DNA of 64,000 bases from Leptolinea sp964397625 (GCA_964397625.1 CAYNJT010000007.1:18245-82244); one strand, 5' to 3'; counted from the first letter of the stretch, positions 32,915-41,605 are shown. Numbers and translations are program-made. The notes: generated by a model from the letters alone, not told the origin.

Positions 32915-33823
32915 ATGCCCTTTCAAAATAAAACCCTCCCTTACCTTGCGCTTGTTTTGGGCGTGTTGTGCCTGTCTTTATCCGCCATATTTGTACGCAC
33001 ATCTGGTGCGCCGGGGGTAGTCACGTCATTTTACCGGATGACCACAGCCAGTCTGATCCTCCTGCCTATTATTGCTATCAGGGCAAGAGGAAGAATTTCC
33101 ATAGACCGTCGATGGCTGCTTGGCCCGCTGGCAGCCGGTTTTATTACCGCGCTGGATCACGGTACATGGAGCACGGCAGTGGCGTACACCAGCATTGCGA
33201 ATGCCAACCTGATCAACTTTATTGCCCCGGTCTGGGTGGCTCTGGTCTCATGGCTTTTCTGGAAACAGAGACTGTCCTGGAAATTTTGGACCGGATTGGC
33301 TCTGGTGATGGCCGGGATGACCTTCGTATTCGGCTCCAACCTGTTCCTTCATCCAGCCTTCAGCAAAGGCGATATCCTGGCGCTTCTCTCATCCTTCTTT
33401 TTTGCCGGATATTATCTGATCACCCAGAAAGCACGCTCTCGTGTAGACGCCCTGACCAGTACAGCTCTCATCGCGGGTGGCAGCGCGGTCACTCTGCTGG
33501 TGATCTGCTTAATCAGTGGAGCGCCGTTGTCGGGTTATTCAGCATCGACCTGGCTGCTATTTATTGCCGCCGGGGTGATCTCACAGATCGGCGGGTATTT
33601 CTGCATGACCTACGCGCTCGGGCATATCCCGGCTGCCATAGTCTCCCCGACAATGATCGCCTCACCGGTCATTTCGTCGCTGCTGGCCATTCCCATCGCG
33701 GGAGAAGGTCTGAGTGTATTTCAGATCACCGGAGGATTGTTGGTCTTTGCAGGAATTTACCTTGTCAACCGAACGCAGTCCAGCGCGCCGGTCAGTCCGT
33801 TGGTTGAAGCTGAAAGCAAATAA
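32915..33823 (+). CDS. EamA/DMT-family transporter
   Basis: 302 residues with ten hydrophobic helices in two repeated EamA halves (first half containing VTSFYRMTTASLILLPI, second half IPAAIVSPTMIASPVISSLLAIPI). Such proteins export or import small metabolites such as amino acids. As last gene of the ALDH-CoA transferase operon it may carry the substrate or a by-product. Its 3' end overlaps the convergent V4R gene by 32 bases. Confidence 0.9.
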   Translation: MPFQNKTLPYLALVLGVLCLSLSAIFVRTSGAPGVVTSFYRMTTASLILLPIIAIRARGRISIDRRWLLGPLAAGFITALDHGTWSTAVAYTSIANANLINFIAPVWVALVSWLFWKQRLSWKFWTGLALVMAGMTFVFGSNLFLHPAFSKGDILALLSSFFFAGYYLITQKARSRVDALTSTALIAGGSAVTLLVICLISGAPLSGYSASTWLLFIAAGVISQIGGYFCMTYALGHIPAAIVSPTMIASPVISSLLAIPIAGEGLSVFQITGGLLVFAGIYLVNRTQSSAPVSPLVEAESK

Positions 33824-34355
33824 CCAGCCTGCCGGATCTTTCATCCGGTTTCACCTGGAAGGGGTATTGTTTTCCAGAACCCGCCCAGCAAAGAAACTCC
33901 TGGATCATACCGGCAATAAAGTGATGGCGGATTATGGCACTATCAAAATTGCTGGTTTCTCTCATGGATGATACTGTCAAAATGACATTATCGTCATTAC
34001 AACCCAGTGAAATTTCTGCCGCTTTCCAGGAAATTTGAAGGGCGGTGATCTTTTCCACTCCATCCAACAGACGTTTCCGCTGCGGTTGCATGCGGAATTC
34101 GAGGCTGTCAATGCCGGCAGTCTTGCCATGTTTCCTGACGAGATACTTGAAACCCGCCGTGCCTGCCCGGAAGAAAAGTCCGCTGGCGGCTGTTTTACCC
34201 AGGTTTTTCTCAGCTCGTTCAGCCGCTTCTGCCATATTCAAAGAGCAAATATCCGTTGTGGAAAAACAAAAACGGCTTTGTGCCAAAGGCAAGATTTCAC
34301 TTATCCCCTCTTGAAAGATCTCCAGAAGATCTGGAGAGATGGAATTTTGATCCAT
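33792..34355 (-). CDS. V4R (4-vinyl reductase-like) ligand-binding domain protein
   Basis: 187 residues, GAGG before the ATG. Consecutive elements ICSLNMAEAAERAEKNLGKT, GLFFRAGTAGFKYLVRKHG, SLEFRMQPQRKRLLDGVEKI and MIQEFLCWAGSGKQYPFQV match the V4R/hydrocarbon-binding fold found in bacteriochlorophyll J proteins and XylR-type sensors. The zinc-binding cysteines common in many V4R proteins appear to be missing. It is third in a cassette with a DUF4388 protein and a small GTPase, so it is probably the small-molecule sensor of a signalling system. Confidence 0.72.
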   Translation of the reverse strand: MDQNSISPDLLEIFQEGISEILPLAQSRFCFSTTDICSLNMAEAAERAEKNLGKTAASGLFFRAGTAGFKYLVRKHGKTAGIDSLEFRMQPQRKRLLDGVEKITALQISWKAAEISLGCNDDNVILTVSSMRETSNFDSAIIRHHFIAGMIQEFLCWAGSGKQYPFQVKPDERSGRLVICFQLQPTD

Positions 34356-34378
34356 ACCTGACCTCTATGGAAGGGATT

Positions 34379-34930
34379 CTATTCGTCCAGCCGTTGTTTG
34401 ATGATATCCAGCAGACTGAGCAGGATGGTCTTGACCGGTTTCATCTCTGTGGCTACGCATGGGAGAACCGGAACACTGTCTTTCAAACGCAACGCGTGGC
34501 GGATATCTTCAACATCCCAGGCATTCTCGAGGTCCTGTTTGTTAACTGCCACCACGAAGGGTGTATCCGAGTGATCAGAAAATGCGTCGAGTATATAACG
34601 AGCCTCTCGGAAGGTTTCGGGCCGGGTGCTGTCGACCATTAGAATGTACCCCAGCATACCTTCCGCCAGGATATCCCACATGAATTCAAAGCGCCGCTGT
34701 CCCGGTGTGCCAAACAAATGCAGCACCAGGTTTTTATCGATGGTCAGCCGACCAAAATCCAATGCCACAGTAGTCGTCTCTTTTACCCGCTCGCTGTCAG
34801 AGGTGATATTCTGTTCGGTTGAGACCACTTCAATTTCACTGACGGTACGGATAAATTCGGTTTTCCCGGCATTAAATGGCCCGGTGACTACCATTTTCAC
34901 TGTTTGAATACCTGATGTCGTTCCAGTCAA
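34379..34930 (-). CDS. Small Ras-like GTPase (MglA/CvnD-like)
   Basis: 183 residues with a TTG start and AGGGGG seven bases upstream; it begins two bases after the DUF4388 stop. G1 is GPFNAGKTEFIRTV, G3 is FGTPGQRRFEFMW (TPGQ in place of the Ras DTAG), G4 is VNKQDLENA. It belongs to the bacterial Ras-like group that includes MglA and the conservon CvnD GTPases, which act as switches in motility, polarity or signalling. Usual partners are roadblock/LC7 proteins; none is here, and a DUF4388 and V4R protein take their place. Confidence 0.88.
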   Translation of the reverse strand: MTGTTSGIQTVKMVVTGPFNAGKTEFIRTVSEIEVVSTEQNITSDSERVKETTTVALDFGRLTIDKNLVLHLFGTPGQRRFEFMWDILAEGMLGYILMVDSTRPETFREARYILDAFSDHSDTPFVVAVNKQDLENAWDVEDIRHALRLKDSVPVLPCVATEMKPVKTILLSLLDIIKQRLDE

Positions 34931-34931
34931 A

Positions 34932-35750
34932 TTACAACCCCCTGATACGGTTAATCAACCGGTTAACCAAAGATCTCTGCTCTTCCTTGGATTGGTTTGG
35001 CAGGAATTGTGCCACGGGCACCGGACGGGCTTGTTCTGTCAACTTTACAATTTCAACCAGGCCAGCCTGTAATAATCCATAGACCACTCGCCGAATTTGC
35101 AGATCGTCCATGGATGTAGCCTGAGCGATCTGCCGGATGGTGTTCTTGGGATTGACAAATGAAACAACTTTCCATTCTTCCACAGTCAAGTTGACTTTAC
35201 GCAGGTTGTTTTCGGGGCGTTCCGAGAACTTAAGAGAAACATCCAGGTTGGGAATTTCTTCCATCAGCAATTCCATTTCCTGAATATGCCGTGATCCCTC
35301 CATGATTAGGTTTTCCAGTTCCATGTTCAAAGCGATTTTGTCTTCAGGAGGCGGCTCATTGGGAATGAAACGGAATACGCCTTCCTGCCAGGTGAAAAGG
35401 CGCCGGATGATGGCCACATGGTGCTGCTGCAGGCTGTTCAGAATGGTTTCGCGGGAAACGAACCCGGCGTTGATTAATTGAAGGCCAAGTTCTTTGTCCC
35501 AGATGGCTCCGCCCTTACTCTTGATAGCCCGGTATAAATTGGGGCTGATTCGCTGATTTTGATAGAGTACCGCCGCAAGGGATGAATCTTCATTCCCGGT
35601 CAAAGCGCAGGCCAACTTACCATCCCGAAAATAAACGTGGGCGGTCTCTCCCTTTTGGATTATCTCCAACATGCCGGTTTTACGCGCTAAATTAACCAGA
35701 TTGAGCAGTTGTGCAAATGGGAAGTCTCTAAGATTTCCTTGCAGCGCCAT
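34932..35750 (-). CDS. DUF4388 (PATAN-type) protein with C-terminal winged helix
   Basis: 272 residues. The N-terminus MALQGNLRDFPFAQLLNLVN with KTGMLEI and VYFRDGKLACALTG is the DUF4388 pattern, common in response regulators of delta-proteobacteria, Chloroflexi and cyanobacteria. A middle part (GFVSRETILNSLQQHHVAII, VFRFIPNEPPP) is the frequent extension of this family. Residues about 185-240 (TIRQIAQATSMDDLQIRRVVYGLLQAGLVEI) look like a winged helix. First gene of the three-gene cassette, under a strong promoter. Molecular role unknown; likely a protein-interaction hub for the GTPase. Confidence 0.82.
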   Translation of the reverse strand: MALQGNLRDFPFAQLLNLVNLARKTGMLEIIQKGETAHVYFRDGKLACALTGNEDSSLAAVLYQNQRISPNLYRAIKSKGGAIWDKELGLQLINAGFVSRETILNSLQQHHVAIIRRLFTWQEGVFRFIPNEPPPEDKIALNMELENLIMEGSRHIQEMELLMEEIPNLDVSLKFSERPENNLRKVNLTVEEWKVVSFVNPKNTIRQIAQATSMDDLQIRRVVYGLLQAGLVEIVKLTEQARPVPVAQFLPNQSKEEQRSLVNRLINRIRGL

Positions 35751-35784
35751 AACGCCCCTATCAATAAGAATGCATTACTCGAAA

Positions 35785-35813
35785 ATTATACCGTTCAGAT
35801 GGGGTTTGGTCAA
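35785..35813 (-). promoter_or_regulatory. Promoter of the DUF4388-GTPase-V4R operon
   Basis: Reverse strand: TTGACC (35813-35808), 17-base spacer, perfect TATAAT (35790-35785). Confidence 0.82.
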
Positions 35814-35825
35814 ATTGATTGCGTG

Positions 35826-35831
35826 TATAAT
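35826..35831 (+). promoter_or_regulatory. -10 box for the lipid kinase gene
   Basis: TATAAT 33 bases before the ATG at 35864. The sequence 17 bases upstream (GGTTTG) is a poor -35 and overlaps the reverse promoter, so the two divergent promoters may interfere. Confidence 0.45.
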
Positions 35832-35863
35832 AGAAAATCATCTAATTTGGGAGCAAAATCAGA

Positions 35864-36778
35864 ATGCTGCACACGACCCTGTTGATTTTTAACCCCATCG
35901 CTAATCTTGGACGGGCCTGGCCGGTGGCATCCACTCTGCGACGTGTAGCAGATGAGCTGGGCGGAGCGGATTGGTCCGGAACAGTTTACCCCGGACACGC
36001 ATCGGAAATCGCTGAAAAAGCCGGCGAACAGGGATACAAAACAGTGGTCGCTATGGGGGGTGACGGTACCATCCACGAAGTGATAAACGGCCTAATGGCC
36101 ATACCGGCAGAAAAACGCCCCATGCTTGGAATAGTTCCGGTTGGTTCCGGGAATGATTTTGCCAGCACAATGAAAATTCCTCGCAACTCAGAAGAGGCAT
36201 TGCGTAAAGTATTCTCCGGTACTCCTCAAAAGATCGATATTGCCAGTGTTCAGGATGAAAGTGGCCATAAAGAATATTGGATGAATACCCTGGGGATGGG
36301 TTTTGATTCAGCCGTGAATTTTCATTCCCGTGAAGTTCCGATTTTTCAGGGATTCATGATTTACTTTTTGGCAGTTTTTCGTACAATGGTAGAGAATTAT
36401 TATCCATTTAGAATTACCTGTACGATGGATGAAAATACATTTGAACAAGAAACGCTGATGTTTACTGTTACCAACGGTCAGCGGGAAGGAGGCGGATTTC
36501 TTCTCTCTCCAAATGCCAGTCAAACTGATGGCCTTTTGAATTACACCCTTGTCGATGTGATCCCCCGTTTAAAGATGTTTTCAGCCATTCCTCACTTTCT
36601 GAAGGGAACGCATGCCGGATTAAATTATGTAAAGACCGGCACATTTAAAAAAATTCAATTATCGTCAAACAACCCCCTTTGGATCCATGCAGATGGAGAA
36701 ATTTTTGCTGGTTTTACCTCCCACATCAAAGAATTGAGCATCGAAGTAATTCCTGAAGCGATTAATCTGATCTTATAA
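35864..36778 (+). CDS. Diacylglycerol/lipid kinase family protein (YegS-like)
   Basis: 304 residues, GGGAG before the ATG. Lipid kinase fold: LIFNPIANLGRAW, ATP-binding VAMGGDGTIHEVINGL and GIVPVGSGNDFAST, then a beta-sandwich domain ending WIHADGEIFAG. It phosphorylates a lipid alcohol such as diacylglycerol or undecaprenol from ATP at the membrane surface. Followed 15 bases later by the XPB-like gene, so probably co-transcribed. Confidence 0.92.
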   Translation: MLHTTLLIFNPIANLGRAWPVASTLRRVADELGGADWSGTVYPGHASEIAEKAGEQGYKTVVAMGGDGTIHEVINGLMAIPAEKRPMLGIVPVGSGNDFASTMKIPRNSEEALRKVFSGTPQKIDIASVQDESGHKEYWMNTLGMGFDSAVNFHSREVPIFQGFMIYFLAVFRTMVENYYPFRITCTMDENTFEQETLMFTVTNGQREGGGFLLSPNASQTDGLLNYTLVDVIPRLKMFSAIPHFLKGTHAGLNYVKTGTFKKIQLSSNNPLWIHADGEIFAGFTSHIKELSIEVIPEAINLIL

Positions 36779-36793
36779 ATAAAAAAAGGTACC

Positions 36794-38404
36794 GTGCCCG
36801 ATATAACTCAAACCCTACAAGATGCCGATCTCGGCTTCCTTAAATTTGTCGCCTCTTCCTGGGACATTCATGATCTGCCTGACGACAGTGAAAGCATTCT
36901 GGCCGCGCTGCAGATCAAAGCCTCTGATGTAGAAGCTGTGCAAAATCTGGCTGCCGCTTTGCCAGCGGAAGCTCAGGCCGCCCTGCGCGCCTTGATACAG
37001 AAACGCGGCCGGGTTTCATCCACCATATTCGAACGCACCTATGGTGAAATCCGTACCATGGGTGTTGGCAGGCGTGAACGCGAGCACCCCGAACTGAATC
37101 CAATTTCCGTCGCGGAAATTCTCTGGTACCGCGGGTGGATAGGCCGGGCTTTTCTGGGCGGTGGAGGCCGGCCGGAAGACACGATCTATCTACCTGATGA
37201 GGTATACGCCGCGTTGACTGACCTGGAAGGCGAAGAACAGCCCAGCGCGCCAGCCTATTCTTCTCAATCCCAGGAAAGCCGCATCTGGTTTTACCGCGAT
37301 GGTGTGCTGGAACAGGCCTGTACAGTGCTCGCTGCTTTGCGCTCCGGAGAGCAGGTGGAAGATCTGCCGCCGCGCCGCGGCGCGGTTCCCACCCCGGTTC
37401 TGGTAGCCTGGCTGCGCTGCCTGAAATGTCTGGATGACCAGAATAACATTCAACCCGAAGCTATCCGACGTTTCCTTGAATCATCCCGCCCTCAGGCGCT
37501 TTATATCCTGATCCAGGCCTGGCGGGGTTCCATGGAATTTAACGAACTCCGCATGCTGCGCGGTCTGGAATTTGAAGGCACCTGGGTCAATGATCCCATT
37601 GATACCCGCGAACGTGTGATTGAATTGGTCAATTCACTGGCCGGCGACGACTGGATGGACCTGTCAGAATTTGTCAATGCCGCCAAACAAAAAGATCCTG
37701 ATTTCCAGCGCTCCGGCGGCGAATATGATTCGTGGTTCATCCGCGAAGGCCGCACCGGGGAATACCTGAAGGGCTTCGAAAGTTGGGACCGGGTGGAAGG
37801 CGCGTTGCTGCGTTTTTATATCACCGGTCTGATGTACTGGCTGGGCCTTGTGGAACTCACCCGCCCCACGCCGGGAATCGTGCGTTTCCGCCTGTCTCCC
37901 TGGTGGCCGGCCATAAACGGCGATATGGAAATCATTGAAGCCAAAGACAACAGCACCCCGTTGCAGATCAACCGTTCCGGAGAAATCCTCGCGCCGCCGC
38001 GTTTTAATCTGGCCACTCGCTACCAGATCGCTCGGTTCGCGCAACCAGTGGAATACCAGGGAAAAGGATACCTGTACCGTATTTCCGCTTCGGGGCTGGC
38101 TACAGCGCAAGAGCAGGGTCTCACGCCTTCCATGCTGGAAAGGATGCTGCACAAGTATTCCCGCGGGGCCATTCCGCCCAACGTGCGAAACGCCCTGCAT
38201 GCCTGGGAACAAACAGGTTCACAGGTGCGCATTGGTGAAGTGACACTATTGCGGGTGAGCGACCCCATGGTACTGCGGCGTCTAAAAGATAGTTCCGCCG
38301 CGCGCTTTCTCGGTGAAAGTTTTGGCCCCACGGCCGTAGAGATCAAACCTGGCGCGGAAGAGAAGATTCGCAATATCCTGGTAGAAATGGGTTTGATTCT
38401 CTGA
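36794..38404 (+). CDS. Helicase-associated XPB/Ssl2-like domain protein without helicase motor
   Basis: 536 residues, GTG start. No Walker A or DEAD-box motif is present. The C-terminal part (YQIARFAQPVEYQGKGYLYR, LTPSMLERMLHKYSRGAIPP, LHAWEQTGSQVRIGEVTLLR, DPMVLRRLKDS) matches the N-terminal-of-XPB type domain (Helicase_C_3) that occurs as a stand-alone protein in actinobacteria and Chloroflexi. The N-terminal half is a chain of winged-helix-like segments (RGRVSSTIFERTYGEIR). A DNA repair or transcription role beside an XPB helicase is plausible but no xpb gene is in the window. Confidence 0.7.
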   Translation: MPDITQTLQDADLGFLKFVASSWDIHDLPDDSESILAALQIKASDVEAVQNLAAALPAEAQAALRALIQKRGRVSSTIFERTYGEIRTMGVGRREREHPELNPISVAEILWYRGWIGRAFLGGGGRPEDTIYLPDEVYAALTDLEGEEQPSAPAYSSQSQESRIWFYRDGVLEQACTVLAALRSGEQVEDLPPRRGAVPTPVLVAWLRCLKCLDDQNNIQPEAIRRFLESSRPQALYILIQAWRGSMEFNELRMLRGLEFEGTWVNDPIDTRERVIELVNSLAGDDWMDLSEFVNAAKQKDPDFQRSGGEYDSWFIREGRTGEYLKGFESWDRVEGALLRFYITGLMYWLGLVELTRPTPGIVRFRLSPWWPAINGDMEIIEAKDNSTPLQINRSGEILAPPRFNLATRYQIARFAQPVEYQGKGYLYRISASGLATAQEQGLTPSMLERMLHKYSRGAIPPNVRNALHAWEQTGSQVRIGEVTLLRVSDPMVLRRLKDSSAARFLGESFGPTAVEIKPGAEEKIRNILVEMGLIL

Positions 38405-38424
38405 TCATCATTTCTTCTATAATT

Positions 38425-38460
38425 AAAAACTCTCCACTTCACAAATCGTGGAGAGTTTTT
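38425..38460 (+). terminator. Terminator after the XPB-like gene
   Basis: A-run plus CTCTCCAC (38430-38437) pairs with GTGGAGAG (38448-38455) followed by TTTTT. Confidence 0.9.
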
Positions 38461-38472
38461 CAATATTAACGT

Positions 38473-38502
38473 TTGTAATTCAAACCGCCAAATTTGTATA
38501 AT
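38473..38502 (+). promoter_or_regulatory. Promoter of the SGNH-like secreted protein gene
   Basis: TTGTAA (38473-38478), 18-base spacer, TATAAT (38497-38502). Confidence 0.55.
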
Positions 38503-38585
38503 CAAATCAGGTTTTCGTTAGCCCATCTCATGGCATGCAGGCTGTGCCATTTTCGCTCTCATGACATTTGGGAAAGGAGCAGCTA

Positions 38586-40283
38586 ATGAAATTCATCAGA
38601 GCATTTTCCATATGCTTGATTGCGTTTTTTTCTCTTTGTGCTGCCATTCCCTGCCAGCCGTCAATGCAGGCAGTTGACCCGAATCCACCGACTTCACCTG
38701 TCAGGTTGATCTTCATCCACCACTCCACCGGTGAAAACTGGTTAAGCGATGAAAATGGGGGACTGGCCCGCGCGCTGCAGGCCAATAACTACTTCCCCAG
38801 CGATACGAATTACGGCTGGGGACCGGATGCCATCGGAGACCGAACGGATATTCCCAACTGGATGGAATGGTTCGCCAGTGAAAACACAAACCGGATCATG
38901 CAGGCTGTCTTCCAGGAAAGTGAAGTGCATTCACCGTATGAACGCACCCTGCAGAATCCCGGCGGAGAGAATCAGATCATCCTCTTCAAATCCTGCTTTC
39001 CCAATTCCGCTCTGGAAGGCAATCCCAACGACCCGCCTTCACCCGGTTCTGATCTGACCGTTGGCAACGCGAAATACATATACAACGAAATCCTGAAATA
39101 CTTTAAAACCCGGCCGGACAAACTCTTTGTGGTGATCACCGCCCCGCCGTTGATCAATTCTCCAGTTGCAGCCAATGCCCGCGCCTTCAATCAGTGGTTG
39201 GTCAATAATTGGCTAAAAGAAAATAACTATACCCTGCCCAACGTGGCCATATTTGATTTTTATAACATTTTGACAGGATCGAATAACCATCACCGTTTCA
39301 TAAACGGCGCGGTTGAACATGTGATCAATGACAAACGAAATACCGAGTTTTACCCGTCAGAAGATGATCACCCCAACCGGCAGGGCAACCAGAAAGCCAC
39401 AATTGAATTCCTGCCAATGTTGAACATCTTCTACAATCGATGGAAAGCCGCCGCTCCGGCAGCCCAGCCAGCCCAACCGCAGGATTCTGCCCCGGCCGAG
39501 CCGCCAATGGAAGGACAGAACAAACCGGCCACCCCTGCCGTTCCGTCGGCGCCTGTCGAATCCGGCAATATGTTATTTGACTTTGAGACGGAACAGCCGG
39601 TGTGGGAAGCATCGGTAGATGAAGCCGCGGAAACAACCGCGCTGGATTGTCAGATCAATTCATCGGCAGCCGCTTCGGGTTCTGGCAGTCTGCAGATCGT
39701 GTTCAATGTGGCTGCCGGAAGCTGGGCTACCTGTTCGAGCTTTTTTGACGCCCCGCGCGACATGAGTAAAACTGATGGAGTGCAATTTATGCTGAGGGTA
39801 GACGAGCCGGGTAGTGAAATTCACATGGACGTCTTCACCGGTCCCAACGGCGAACGCGCCACGTACGCTCGCGTCATTCCCCTGCCAAAAACGACCGGCA
39901 AGTGGATCGCCATTCAATCCCGTTGGTCTGATTTTAAGCGGGTCGAATGGGAAGCAGACGGTGGTTCGACATTCAGCCACCCGGAACAAATCACCGGTCT
40001 GGCCTTTGGCTTCCCGGCCGGCGAAAAGGTAAACCAGGGTGTGGTTTATATTGACACCATCCAGACCTTCCAGGCTGGACAGGCTGCCTCGCCTGCCGCG
40101 GTTGCCAGCGAGCCGCAGCCAGATGATGACACGCAAGTCAATCCGCCTGCCGCAGATGAACAGGCGCGGGCTGAAGCCGAAAATCCAACCTCCCGCATCC
40201 GCCGGTTATTGCCCTTTTGCGGGTCTGCTTTGATACTCCCGCTTATCGCACTGTCATTTGTCATAAAAACAGGTCCGCGGTGA
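38586..40283 (+). CDS. Secreted SGNH-like hydrolase domain with C-terminal carbohydrate-binding-like domain and membrane anchor
   Basis: 565 residues from the ATG at 38586 (AAAGGAG six bases upstream). A signal peptide (FIRAFSICLIAFFSLCAAIPC) may be of lipoprotein type. Residues about 35-290 have an alpha/beta hydrolase-like block starting RLIFIHHSTGENWL and ending SEDDHPNRQGNQKA, which resembles SGNH esterases (serine in the first block, Asp-His in the last). A Pro/Ala/Gln linker follows, then a beta-rich domain (NMLFDFETEQPVWEA to VVYIDTIQTFQ) like CBM11/CIA30 jelly rolls, another linker and a final hydrophobic segment with basic end (LPLIALSFVIKTGPR). It likely trims acyl groups from a surface or environmental polysaccharide; inference. 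Confidence 0.68.
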   Translation: MKFIRAFSICLIAFFSLCAAIPCQPSMQAVDPNPPTSPVRLIFIHHSTGENWLSDENGGLARALQANNYFPSDTNYGWGPDAIGDRTDIPNWMEWFASENTNRIMQAVFQESEVHSPYERTLQNPGGENQIILFKSCFPNSALEGNPNDPPSPGSDLTVGNAKYIYNEILKYFKTRPDKLFVVITAPPLINSPVAANARAFNQWLVNNWLKENNYTLPNVAIFDFYNILTGSNNHHRFINGAVEHVINDKRNTEFYPSEDDHPNRQGNQKATIEFLPMLNIFYNRWKAAAPAAQPAQPQDSAPAEPPMEGQNKPATPAVPSAPVESGNMLFDFETEQPVWEASVDEAAETTALDCQINSSAAASGSGSLQIVFNVAAGSWATCSSFFDAPRDMSKTDGVQFMLRVDEPGSEIHMDVFTGPNGERATYARVIPLPKTTGKWIAIQSRWSDFKRVEWEADGGSTFSHPEQITGLAFGFPAGEKVNQGVVYIDTIQTFQAGQAASPAAVASEPQPDDDTQVNPPAADEQARAEAENPTSRIRRLLPFCGSALILPLIALSFVIKTGPR

Positions 40284-40342
40284 CTGATCGATCGGCTTTA
40301 TCCGTATTGAAACACACAATCCAAATCAAACAAGGAGAATCT

Positions 40343-41527
40343 ATGGCAAATCGATTGAACTGGATACAGGATGAACTTAAAACACTGCAAGACGCTGGCC
40401 TGTACAACCGCATCCGCACAATCAGCAGCCCGCAGGGAGCCTGGTTGGTTGTGGATGGGAAGAAATCGCTCAATTTCTGTTCCAATAACTATCTGGGATT
40501 TGCCAATCACCCTCGTCTGGCAAAAGCCGCCAGGGAAGCCATTGACCGCTTCGGAGTTGGCCCGGCTGCCGTACGCACCATCGCGGGCACCATGGATATT
40601 CACCTCGAACTTGAAAAGCGCATGGCCACATTTAAAAAAGTGGAGTCCGCCGTAACCTTCCAGTCTGGTTTCTGCGCCAATCTGGCCACCATCCCCGCGT
40701 TGGTCGGCAAGGAAGATGTCATCTTTTCAGACGAACTGAACCACGCCAGTATCATTGATGGAGCGCGCCTTTCAGGCGCGAAGATCATCCGTTTCGCCCA
40801 TGCCGACCCGGCATCGCTTGAGCAGGTTATCAAGGAAGCTGCCGGCACGTACCGCCGGGCGCTCATCGTGACTGACGGTGTCTTTAGTATGGATGGGGAT
40901 GTGGCTCCGCTTGACAAAATCTATGAGATCGCCGAAAAATTTGACATCCTGTTAATGGTCGATGATGCTCACGGAGAAGGCGTGCTGGGTACCGGCGGAA
41001 GGGGTATCGTGGATCATTTCCACCTGCATGGTAAGGTGGATATCGAGGTCGGCACCATGTCAAAGGCATTCGGGGTGATGGGCGGCGTGGTTGCCGGAAA
41101 ACCGGTGATCATTGACTGGCTCAGACAGCGCGGCCGGCCGTTCCTCTTTTCATCCGCCGTCACCCCGGCCGATGCTGCCGCCTGTATCGCCGCGGTGGAC
41201 GTGCTGGAAGAGTCCACGGAACTGGTTGATCGCTTATGGGAAAATGCCCGCTACTTTAAAGCCGAGATGAAAACACTGGGCTTCGATACCGGTGTGAGCA
41301 CCACTCCAATCACCCCCATTATGCTGGGCGAAGCGCCTGTGGCTCAGCAATTCAGCCGCCTATTATTCGAAAACGGCGTATTCGCCATGGCGTTGGGGTT
41401 TCCAACGGTTCCAAAAGGAAAAGCGCGCATCCGCGTGATGATATCAGCCGCCCACACACGGGATGATTTGGATAAGGGGCTGGAAACCTTTGCGAAGGTC
41501 GGAAAAGAGATGGCGATCATCCGGTAA
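40343..41527 (+). CDS. kbl: Glycine C-acetyltransferase (2-amino-3-ketobutyrate CoA ligase) or close AONS-family enzyme
   Basis: 394 residues from the ATG at 40343 (AAGGAG upstream). PLP enzyme of the alpha-oxoamine synthase family. Motifs: SNNYLGFANHPRL, GTMDIHLELEKRMA, FQSGFCANLA, VDDAHGEGVLG with the PLP-binding aspartate and histidine, and VGTMSKAFGVMGG with the Schiff-base lysine. Kbl makes acetyl-CoA and glycine from 2-amino-3-ketobutyrate in threonine breakdown; BioF is the alternative, but the FGVGPAAVRTIAGT and overall length favour Kbl. No tdh is adjacent. Confidence 0.87.
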   Translation: MANRLNWIQDELKTLQDAGLYNRIRTISSPQGAWLVVDGKKSLNFCSNNYLGFANHPRLAKAAREAIDRFGVGPAAVRTIAGTMDIHLELEKRMATFKKVESAVTFQSGFCANLATIPALVGKEDVIFSDELNHASIIDGARLSGAKIIRFAHADPASLEQVIKEAAGTYRRALIVTDGVFSMDGDVAPLDKIYEIAEKFDILLMVDDAHGEGVLGTGGRGIVDHFHLHGKVDIEVGTMSKAFGVMGGVVAGKPVIIDWLRQRGRPFLFSSAVTPADAAACIAAVDVLEESTELVDRLWENARYFKAEMKTLGFDTGVSTTPITPIMLGEAPVAQQFSRLLFENGVFAMALGFPTVPKGKARIRVMISAAHTRDDLDKGLETFAKVGKEMAIIR

Positions 41528-41556
41528 TTTTCGTAAGAGACTACCTTTCTTAATGG

Positions 41557-41605
41557 CACCTTCCTCCAATCCCGCGTTTGGGATTGGGGGAAGGTCGGGA
41601 TGGGG
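41557..41605 (+). repeat. 49-base hairpin repeat, copy A
   Basis: Contains CTTCCTCCAATCCC-GCGTTT-GGGATTGGGGGAAG, a near-perfect stem-loop. It is the reverse complement of copy B at 44807-44855 with 47 of 49 bases identical by eye. Lies 30 bases after kbl and could also work as a terminator-like stem, though no T-run follows. Confidence 0.8.

Noticed and set aside
32968..33807. Long second open frame (279 residues) on the same strand inside the EamA transporter gene
   Set aside because: The other frame has ten clear membrane helices and EamA pattern; this one is rich in Trp, His, Cys and Arg without a recognisable fold or ribosome site. It is a by-product of base composition.
39660..40136. 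Antisense frame of 158 residues in the SGNH-like gene
   Set aside because: No recognisable features; the forward gene has signal peptide and domain structure.
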